A stretch of DNA of 6,848 nucleotides from Gelidibacter sp039916245 (GTDB taxonomy: Bacteria > Bacteroidota > Bacteroidia > Flavobacteriales > Flavobacteriaceae). The notes under the pieces were generated by a model that did no database searches, was not told the DNA's origin, and worked only from the letters and a program-made list of their open reading frames with translations. The DNA lies in the NCBI RefSeq assembly GCF_039916245.1, contig NZ_JBDSLS010000291.1, positions 1-6,848 of the forward strand, in the 5' to 3' direction. Shown one piece after another: positions 1 through 4,219 of this stretch. A program made the position numbers and the translations under genes. Each line of letters begins with the position of its first letter. The first letter of the stretch is position 1.

Positions 1-150
1 AACATGGCGTTTTATATTCACAAAGTGCGGCTCCTGTTTAACTTGATTGATGAGTTCAGTGAAGCCAGAAAGAGCATCATCGGTTTTGGTAGGTTGAATT
101 GTATATGCAACGAGCACAATTAAATTAACCGTGGTGTTTTCATCTTTCAT
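1..150 (-). CDS. Antibiotic biosynthesis monooxygenase (ABM) domain protein, N-terminal part
   Basis: The first 50 codons of a minus-strand gene that runs off the left edge; its ATG is at 150-148 and the frame is open to base 1. It begins MKDENTTVNLIVLVAYTIQP, followed by a helix rich in acidic and polar residues (about residues 23-40, ending ELINQVKQEP) and then HFVNIKRHV. This is the usual start of the ABM / putative quinol monooxygenase family (E. coli YgiN-like): strand 1, helix 1, then the strand that leads into the conserved DPTN...YEEW region, which here would lie outside the window. Known members are small dimeric ferredoxin-like proteins of about 95-110 residues that oxidise quinols or polyketide-like aromatics without a cofactor, or serve no known reaction. 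Upstream of the ATG there is only a weak AAAGAATT stretch. The family call is from sequence pattern; the substrate is unknown. Confidence 0.72.
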   Translation of the reverse strand, partial: MKDENTTVNLIVLVAYTIQPTKTDDALSGFTELINQVKQEPHFVNIKRHV

Positions 151-180
151 GATAATTCTTTATAATTAAAAGCAGTATTG

Positions 181-230
181 TCAAGAAAAGAATCAAGATC
201 GCTTCGCTGTTAGATCCAGGAATCAAGACA
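181..230. repeat. Short intergenic repeat block with GAATCAAGA motifs
   Basis: GAATCAAGA occurs twice (190-198 and 220-228) with a related TCAAGA at 181-186. Between them lies a GATCGCTTCGCTGTTAGATC segment bounded by GATC on both sides. Read on the minus strand the block has the TCTTGATTC...AGCGAAGCGATCTTGATTC look of degenerate intergenic repeats I recall from flavobacterial genomes. The repeated 9-mers are seen directly; membership of a dispersed family is from memory. Confidence 0.4.
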
Positions 231-321
231 CAAACCCCAAAACACTTAAAGCATAGATTTTATAAATTTAAATTTACTAGGAAATTAGTGTTTTATTAGC
301 ATTTCCCAAAAATGAAAAATG

Positions 322-350
322 TTGACATAAACGTACATAACGTTTAAAAT
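322..350 (+). promoter_or_regulatory. Possible promoter/operator: TTGACA-17-TAAAAT around a 19-bp palindrome
   Basis: TTGACA (322-327) and TAAAAT (345-350) are separated by exactly 17 bp. The spacer is almost entirely a perfect inverted repeat, TAAACGT-acata-ACGTTTA (328-346). An operator in a promoter spacer would be a natural repressor site. Two cautions apply: Bacteroidota primary promoters normally use TTTG and TAnnTTTG instead, and no plus-strand gene follows within 3.8 kb. The palindrome is symmetric, so it could equally act on the minus-strand ABM gene that starts at 150. Confidence 0.3.
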
Positions 351-452
351 CCTTTATCAGCATTATCTTTTGAAGGCCGACGAAATTTTTAACTGGACAA
401 CAATAAAATAAAGTTGAAAAGAAATAGGGAGAAACCTTTAAAGTGGTCTGTT

Positions 453-893
453 CTATTTCTTTTTCATAAAATCAAATGCACCTTTTCGAAGTTGTACGCC
501 ATACTCCAAATAGGCCTTCATACAGGCAAGGAAATTTGCCCATCCCCCCGAATTTTCTAAAGCCCATTTAAGGTTTTCTTCATTCATTTCCTTTCCGTTT
601 TCGTTAACTCTTACGATGGTGCTATTGTCCTGTGATTTTTCCAAGAGGATTTTCACAACGGTCTCAGGATCCCAAACAAAGGAAATGGATCGATTGGCTT
701 CAATTTTAATTTCTTTAATAGTAAACCTATCTTCAAATTCAGGGAATTTCCATAGCACTTCTTTTCCTGATTCGAGTGGCCCGCTACTTTCTGAAATAAA
801 ATATTTGGTCATTATTTCAGGATTTACAATTCCTTCAAAAACCTCTTCCACTGGTTTTTGAATTTGAATGGTCGCCTTAGGTTCTAATTTCAT
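453..893 (-). CDS. SRPBCC (AHSA1/START-like) domain protein
   Basis: A 146-residue single-domain protein of the SRPBCC fold, which makes a deep hydrophobic cavity for small lipophilic ligands. It starts with the typical first strand and helix (ATIQIQKPVEEVFEGIVNPE, residues 7-26). A middle set of strands includes SFVWDPE (71-77) and STIVRVNENG (91-100). It closes with the long C-terminal helix that caps the cavity, GGWANFLACMKAYLEYG (116-132), a GGW-x-x-F pattern common in AHSA1-type bacterial proteins. There is no signal peptide or membrane segment, so it should be cytosolic. The ATG at 893 is preceded by AAAAGG about 9 nt upstream, and the gene lies 14 bp after the stop of the PhnB-like gene, so the two are probably co-transcribed. 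The lengths match the family; the ligand and reaction cannot be read from the sequence. An intact relative of the pseudogene at 1364-1804, but from a different subgroup. Confidence 0.88.
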   Translation of the reverse strand: MKLEPKATIQIQKPVEEVFEGIVNPEIMTKYFISESSGPLESGKEVLWKFPEFEDRFTIKEIKIEANRSISFVWDPETVVKILLEKSQDNSTIVRVNENGKEMNEENLKWALENSGGWANFLACMKAYLEYGVQLRKGAFDFMKKK

Positions 894-907
894 GCTATAT
901 GCCTTTT

Positions 908-1342
908 TTAATGTTGCTGTTGTGATTCAAAATTTACCATCCAATTGACACCAAATTTATCGGTAAACATACCGAAATAGGCTCCCCAAAAAGTGTCTGC
1001 CATGGGCATAGTTACTTGCCCGCCTGCTGAAAGTCCTTTAAACAGTTTGTCTGCTTCTTCTTTACTTTTAGGGTTTATTGAAATTGAAAAATTATTTCCT
1101 TGCACAAATGCAGGACCACAATCTCCACCTGTATCACTACCCATCAAAATGGTCGAGCCAATTGGCAAACTAACGTGCATAATTTTATTTCTGTCGGCTT
1201 CAGCAACTGTGTGATTGTCTCCTGCTGGCATATCGCCAAATCGTCCGATATAGGTGAATTCTCCGCCAAATACGGATTTGTAGAAGTTAAAGGCTTCTTC
1301 ACAATTGCCGTTAAAGTTTAAATAGGTGTTTATTGTTGTCAT
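908..1342 (-). CDS. PhnB-like VOC family protein (copy 1)
   Basis: A 144-residue VOC-fold protein of the PhnB / 3-demethylubiquinone methyltransferase-like group. The first beta-alpha unit reads INTYLNFNGNCEEAFNFYKS followed by VFGGEF (about residues 4-29). It continues with KIMHVSLPIG and ILMGSD (53-70), then the second module KSKEEADKLFKGLSAGGQV (92-110), FWGAYFGMFTDKFG (118-131) and the final strand NWMVNF. The canonical glyoxalase metal ligands are not in place: no His near the N-terminus, and Asn (residue 133) where the last-strand Glu would sit. Metal-dependent glyoxalase activity is therefore doubtful. E. coli PhnB has a similar length and no established role. It lies 21 bp after the end of the decayed SRPBCC pseudogene and 14 bp before the intact SRPBCC gene, in one apparent transcript. 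It is paralogous to 2685-3122, sharing EEAFNFYKSVFGGEF exactly. Confidence 0.9.
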   Translation of the reverse strand: MTTINTYLNFNGNCEEAFNFYKSVFGGEFTYIGRFGDMPAGDNHTVAEADRNKIMHVSLPIGSTILMGSDTGGDCGPAFVQGNNFSISINPKSKEEADKLFKGLSAGGQVTMPMADTFWGAYFGMFTDKFGVNWMVNFESQQQH

Positions 1343-1363
1343 TTCGTCGTATTTTAAATTCAG

Positions 1364-1804
1364 TTAATTTTCTGATAGTTTTTTTAGTTCTTGATATGCC
1401 AAAGTGAATATTTTATTCATTTAGTCAACATATTGCTCAACAGTTGACACATGGACTGTTAAGTTCTGTACTGTTTTCTATTGCTTTTATCTCATAACTT
1501 TCTAATGCATTTGTCCAGATTTACGAAGCTGCATCTAATGGTTCTTCTTCAAAATCTTTAAGTTCACCCAAATGTTTAAAAACCAATAATACATTGACTT
1601 TAAGTTTATCTATAACGCTGTGCATTTCGTCCCCGCGTGGCGTGAGTAAGTGGATCTGTTGCCTTGTTCAAAGCTGTCCGTTTTCTATTAACTTCCTTTA
1701 GAAAAAACGGAAGTCCACTTCTTGTTGTTGTTTTGTTCCCAGAGGGATTTACAAACTTTTTCTGTGGATGCTTTTATTTTGATTTTGAATGTTAGGTTTT
1801 GCAT
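1364..1804 (-). pseudogene. Decayed AHSA1-type SRPBCC gene (full-length pseudogene)
   Basis: Reading the minus strand from the ATG at 1804 gives MQNLTFKIKIKASTEKV..LW, then KKWTSVFSKGS, which is the standard opening of a flavobacterial AHSA1/SRPBCC protein (family pattern: first strand, helix, W-T-S-x-F-S-x-G-S). Two stops follow at once, TAA (1690-1688) and TAG (1687-1685), then KTDSFEQGN. A one-base loss near 1654-1657 shifts the frame. The new frame gives IHLLTPRGDEMHSVIDKL and VFKHLGELKDFEEEPLDAAS, broken by a TAA at 1523-1521, then IWTNALESYEIKAIENSTELN. A one-base gain at 1457 restores the original frame: VHVSTVEQYVD, TAA (1423-1421), MNKIFTLAYQELKKLSEN and a final TAA at 1366-1364. The whole span is 441 bp, equal to 146 codons plus stop, the normal family length. 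It sits between the membrane-anchored SRPBCC gene and PhnB-like copy 1, in the same orientation. Six lesions make a functional product very unlikely. The family call is by eye. Confidence 0.85.
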
Positions 1805-1866
1805 CTTATTTATTTATTGTCCCAATAAAAATCATTGCAATCTCGGTTACTACACTCTCTATGATT

Positions 1867-2406
1867 TTATTTTTCTAACTCTATTTTTAATTTAGATAAT
1901 CCAGATTGTAAATCATCGCCAATCATTTTTTCAAAATCCATAAATAGCAGCCAGATATTGGTAGGATAGTTCATATGTCCGTTAAAGCCCCAAGTTACTT
2001 TGGTTTGATTATAGGCAATACTTTCAGTGGTCATAAATGCAGGTTCAGTAGCTTCAAATGGTTTCAGAAAACGAAGTTCAAAATCTAGGCGTTCACCTTC
2101 GTTAATTGCTTTTATTTCTTGTTCTCCCCAACCCACTTCGTCGTTATCGCTTTCCCATCGTGCCACAAAACCAACTGTTCCGTCAGTTCCACTATATGAT
2201 TTTTTCATGTAAGGGTCAATGCTGTTCCATTTACTATAATTGTCCTGATTTTTCAGATATTTTATGTAGTCAAACACCTCTTGTTTTGGCTTGTTGATGA
2301 CTATTTCTTTTTGAACTGTATAATCTTTTTTAACAAAAAGTGCCACAATTAAAGGCAATGCAATAATGACTACAAGTACGATTAAAATTTTCTTTAAGAT
2401 TTTCAT
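1867..2406 (-). CDS. Membrane-anchored SRPBCC (polyketide cyclase-like) protein
   Basis: A 179-residue protein. MKILKK is followed by one strongly hydrophobic segment (ILIVLVVIIALPLIVALFV, residues 7-25), then KKDYTVQKEIVINKPKQEVFDYIKYLKN (26-53), the first strand and helix of the SRPBCC/START fold. Next comes YSKWNSIDPYMKKSYSGTDGTVGF (57-80), with the W-x-x-x-D-P and GTDG-x-x-GF features common in Bacteroidota polyketide-cyclase-like SRPBCC proteins. Later strands include WGEQEIKAINEGERLDFELRF (93-113) and TKVTWGFNGHMNYP (135-148). The C-terminal capping helix is MDFEKMIGDDLQSGLSKLK (156-174). The N-terminal segment has no lipobox cysteine or clear signal-peptidase site, so a membrane anchor with the ligand-binding domain outside the cytoplasmic face is the likeliest reading. 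Function unknown; probably lipid or hydrophobic small-molecule binding. It is followed 62 bp later by the SRPBCC pseudogene. Confidence 0.85.
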   Translation of the reverse strand: MKILKKILIVLVVIIALPLIVALFVKKDYTVQKEIVINKPKQEVFDYIKYLKNQDNYSKWNSIDPYMKKSYSGTDGTVGFVARWESDNDEVGWGEQEIKAINEGERLDFELRFLKPFEATEPAFMTTESIAYNQTKVTWGFNGHMNYPTNIWLLFMDFEKMIGDDLQSGLSKLKIELEK

Positions 2407-2437
2407 TTTTAAATAAACATTATAGGTTGGTTAGGTT

Positions 2438-2518
2438 TTAGTTATCATAACAACTGGCTAAGTTGATTTTGATATGCAAAGTGATACTTTTTGCAAGTGG
2501 TTGTTTGCTAGTAGCCAT
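2438..2518 (-). CDS. 26-codon mini-ORF upstream of the SRPBCC gene (leader peptide or gene remnant)
   Basis: A short minus-strand frame from ATG 2518 to TAA 2440-2438, encoding MATSKQPLAKSITLHIKIN and then LASCYDN. The stop is 31 bp before the ATG of the membrane-anchored SRPBCC gene. A -7-like TACTTTTA lies about 22 bp before its start. Its KSITLHIKIN stretch resembles the first strand of SRPBCC proteins (compare FKIKIKAS in the pseudogene), so it may be the N-terminal stump of another family member rather than a designed leader. Too short to be sure that it is translated. Confidence 0.25.
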   Translation of the reverse strand: MATSKQPLAKSITLHIKINLASCYDN

Positions 2519-2626
2519 TGTTTTTCTTGGCGCTAACTATAAAAGTACAACATTCTATTTGGAAATATAGAGGGATTTTATATTGCTAAAAAATATAGTT
2601 TAGACTTATAAGCGCTCATTTTTTAC

Positions 2627-2672
2627 ATGACTAACTTAATCAGTCATTTTTCCAAGCTACTATTAAGCAGCT
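2627..2672 (-). terminator. Two weak hairpins after PhnB-like copy 2
   Basis: AGCTACT...AGCAGCT (2655-2672) can form an imperfect stem, and ATGACT-aacttaatc-AGTCAT (2627-2647) a perfect 6-bp stem. Both lie 13-58 bp beyond the stop of the minus-strand gene. The T-run needed for intrinsic termination on the minus strand is poor, so this is a tentative terminator region only. Confidence 0.25.
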
Positions 2673-2684
2673 ATTGTTTTAGGT

Positions 2685-3122
2685 TTATACTTTACCATTT
2701 TGCTTCGGGTCAAAATTGATCATCCATTCAATCCCGAACTTGTCTCTGAACATCCCGAAATAGGAGCCCCATGGACTGTCGCCAATAGGGACTTCAATAG
2801 CACCACCGGCTGAAAGTCCATTGAATATCGAGTCGGCTTCTTCCCGACTCTGTGCGTGAACAGATATTTTAGATCTGTTTTCATTTTCATTGACGCGACC
2901 CATACTTTCGGGAACGTCATTGGCCATCAGAACATTATTGCCAATAGGCAAAGCAATGTGCATTATTTTATTGGCCTCCTTTTCTGCAACGGGATATTCT
3001 GGGCTGGACATATCTTTGAAGCGCTTAACCAGCGCGAACTCTCCGCCAAATACAGATTTGTAAAAATTGAAGGCTTCTTCGGCATTGCCATTGAAGTTGA
3101 TGTAAGGATTGATAAGTGCCAT
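2685..3122 (-). CDS. PhnB-like VOC family protein (copy 2)
   Basis: A 145-residue paralogue of the protein at 908-1342. INPYINFNGNAEEAFNFYKS and VFGGEF (residues 4-29) match copy 1 almost residue for residue. KIMHIALPIGNNVLMAND (52-69), SREEADSIFNGLSAGGAIEV (92-111), PWGSYFGMFRDKFG (117-130) and IEWMINF (131-137) follow in the same order. Unlike copy 1 it has Glu (132) on the last strand, but the N-terminal His of metal-dependent glyoxalases is still missing. It is likely a small-molecule binding protein of unknown ligand. The 24-bp spacer to the upstream VOC gene is a pure (ATT)8 repeat ending on the ATG, so there is no Shine-Dalgarno site. Translation would have to rely on coupling to the upstream gene or on an unstructured AU-rich leader. 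The upstream stop is in the same frame as this start. Confidence 0.9.
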   Translation of the reverse strand: MALINPYINFNGNAEEAFNFYKSVFGGEFALVKRFKDMSSPEYPVAEKEANKIMHIALPIGNNVLMANDVPESMGRVNENENRSKISVHAQSREEADSIFNGLSAGGAIEVPIGDSPWGSYFGMFRDKFGIEWMINFDPKQNGKV

Positions 3123-3146
3123 AATAATAATAATAATAATAATAAT
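3123..3146 (-). repeat. (ATT)8 trinucleotide microsatellite abutting a start codon
   Basis: On the minus strand the order is exactly TAA (stop of the upstream VOC gene), eight perfect ATT units, then the ATG of PhnB-like copy 2. The repeat therefore makes up the entire intergenic spacer and the position where a ribosome binding site would lie. Changes in unit number alter the spacing by 3 nt and would keep the two genes in the same frame. Confidence 0.95.
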
Positions 3147-3575
3147 TTAAGGTTTAGTGTCATTCAGGTGTTCCTTTGGGAATTTTGAAATGTCCATATA
3201 GAATATTTCCCACGTATGGCCATCAAAATCTTCTATGGTTCTTTGTTGCATAAAGCCATAGTCTTTCATTTCAGTCGGTTCAATGCCACCTGCTTTTAAA
3301 CCGCCTTTCATTATGTTGTTCACGGACTTAATGCTGTCTACTGATAATGAATAAAGGGCTGCTAAATTGGCTTTGGTGTCAGCAATGGGCTTGGTTGCAA
3401 AGGATGAGAACTTTTCATGGGTCAAAAGCATGACAAAAATGTTATCACTCCAAACCATACATTTCCCAGAGTCGTCAGAGAATTGTGGATTGTTAGATAA
3501 ACCTAGTGCAGTGTAAAACGCCATGGACTTTTCGAGGTCGCTTACTGCTAAATTGATGAAGATTTGCTTATTCAT
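3147..3575 (-). CDS. VOC family protein (glyoxalase/bleomycin-resistance-like)
   Basis: A 142-residue VOC protein, distinct from the PhnB-like pair. The first module begins MNKQIFINLAVSDLEKSMAF and continues YTALGL (residues 1-26), with NPQFSDDSGKCMVWSDNIFVMLLTHEKF (29-56) forming the paired strands. The second module has ALYSLSVDSIKSVNNIMKGGLKAGG (73-97), YGFMQQRTIEDFDGHTWEIFYMD (106-128) and a short charged tail. The DFDGHTWEIF motif carries the usual last-strand Glu (123), but the first metal ligand of glyoxalase I (His in the first strand) is Asn8. This pattern is common in the Bacteroidota members of the family and leaves the reaction open. It is the first gene of the minus-strand block and lies 24 bp before PhnB-like copy 2. 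I see no strong promoter upstream of its ATG at 3575. Confidence 0.88.
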   Translation of the reverse strand: MNKQIFINLAVSDLEKSMAFYTALGLSNNPQFSDDSGKCMVWSDNIFVMLLTHEKFSSFATKPIADTKANLAALYSLSVDSIKSVNNIMKGGLKAGGIEPTEMKDYGFMQQRTIEDFDGHTWEIFYMDISKFPKEHLNDTKP

Positions 3576-3952
3576 GTGTTAATTGTTTAAAGATCTAAAT
3601 TCAGTTAATATGTTTAGCGTTTTGTTTTGCTCTCATACGTTTAGTTAGTCCTTTCGTTAGGAAAATTAAATTGCTTTCTTGTCTGTTTTATCAATTCGCG
3701 AATGATCATAGCCAGGACTCATATAAACGTTCCTTTTTTAGAAGCTATTTAATTTTTGTCAAATTAGAGAGGGAGTTTAGCCTTCTAAAACATGAATTCA
3801 AGTGTCTGAAAGTTTGGGGAGATAACAAAGATACCATTGCCGACGCAATTTTTATATATCTCTTCTGTTAAAAATCAAGAGGTTAACAAGAAATAGATGG
3901 TGTTGACAAAGTGTTTTATGAAAATCCGATTATTTTCTTTTTAATTTTATAA

Positions 3953-3976
3953 AACTCATGCGTTAATAAATGAGTT
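3953..3976. repeat. Perfect 7-bp inverted repeat (hairpin)
   Basis: AACTCAT (3953-3959) and ATGAGTT (3970-3976) are perfectly complementary around a 10-nt AT-rich loop. There is no T-run after either arm. It could be an operator or a chance palindrome; it is not near any coding start (243 bp before the ABC exporter). Confidence 0.35.
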
Positions 3977-4124
3977 GGAGCTTCAGTTTTTTGTCTTGAA
4001 ATTTGATGAGGTTTTGATTCCTTGGGAGCTTCACTCGTTCAGACAAAGACCAGTGTCAATTATGTGCAAATTATCATGGAAATATTGAAAATCTTTAATT
4101 CTCTGAAGACGCTATTGGTTAACT

Positions 4125-4139
4125 CTATAAATTTTATAG
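4125..4139. promoter_or_regulatory. 15-bp AT palindrome upstream of the ABC exporter
   Basis: CTATAAA-t-TTTATAG is a perfect inverted repeat with a single central base, 80 bp before the ATG of the ABC exporter. The position suits a repressor site for the exporter, but AT-only palindromes of this size arise fairly often by chance in DNA of this composition, and no regulator gene is nearby. Confidence 0.25.
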
Positions 4140-4211
4140 TTCATACGTTTTTGATGAGGTTTGCGCATTTAAGCTTTCATTTATCAGTATTTTTACATCA
4201 CTACTATTTAT

Positions 4212-4216
4212 AAGGA
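4212..4216 (+). promoter_or_regulatory. Ribosome binding site AAGGA for the ABC exporter
   Basis: AAGGA lies 3 nt before the ATG at 4220, in TAAGGAAACATG. The spacing is short but this is the only Shine-Dalgarno-like site near the candidate starts, and it favours 4220 over the internal ATG at codon 20. Confidence 0.5.
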
Positions 4217-4219
4217 AAC

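Larger units (their letters stand above)
151..452. other. Gene-free spacer with repeats and a palindrome
   Basis: This 302-bp AT-rich spacer separates the ABM gene from the 3' end of the SRPBCC gene. I find no open frame worth calling on either strand. It holds a short GAATCAAGA repeat block (181-230), a 14-bp self-complementary AT palindrome (263-276) and a sigma70-like TTGACA/TAAAAT pair with a 19-bp palindrome in its spacer (322-350). No clear hairpin-plus-T-run terminator follows the TAG at 455-453. Confidence 0.6.
2407..2684. other. 278-bp spacer with a mini-ORF, weak hairpins and a possible promoter element
   Basis: The spacer lies between the stop of PhnB-like copy 2 and the membrane-anchored SRPBCC gene. 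It is too long for simple read-through and probably divides two transcripts. From right to left it holds two small hairpins (2627-2672), a minus-strand TACTTTTA (2547-2540) close to the Bacteroidota -7 element TAnnTTTG but with no good TTTG at the right distance, and a 26-codon minus-strand frame (2518-2438). Confidence 0.5.
3576..4219. other. 644-bp divergent spacer without a convincing gene
   Basis: This spacer separates the minus-strand VOC gene from the plus-strand ABC exporter, so it must hold both of their promoters; I see no good TTTG/TAnnTTTG pair for either. Plus-strand frames at 3671-3871 and 4022-4213 are open but lack a ribosome binding site and convincing composition. The first ends in a stretch (KLEREFSLLKHEFKCLKVWG, then DNKDTIADAIFIYLF, about 3750-3868) that faintly recalls the C-terminal part of IS4-type transposases and may be a worn fragment. 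Small inverted repeats occur at 3953-3976 and 4125-4139. Confidence 0.5.

Noticed and set aside
616..861. Plus-strand open frame opposite the SRPBCC gene
   Set aside because: It lies wholly antisense to a well-supported gene, has no ribosome binding site and resembles no family.
993..1321. Two overlapping plus-strand frames opposite PhnB-like copy 1
   Set aside because: Both are antisense shadows of a real gene; the translations are rich in Ser, Pro and Cys and match nothing known to me.
2027..2297. Plus-strand frames opposite the membrane-anchored SRPBCC gene
   Set aside because: Antisense shadows, without start signals and with low-quality composition.
2720..3188. Frames overlapping PhnB-like copy 2, including poly-Leu and poly-Asn translations across the ATT repeat
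   Set aside because: The homopolymer runs are only the microsatellite read in other frames; the real VOC frame occupies the region.
4022..4213. 63-codon plus-strand frame just before the ABC exporter
   Set aside because: It has no ribosome binding site, a composition typical of translated AT-rich spacer, and overlaps the likely promoter of the exporter.
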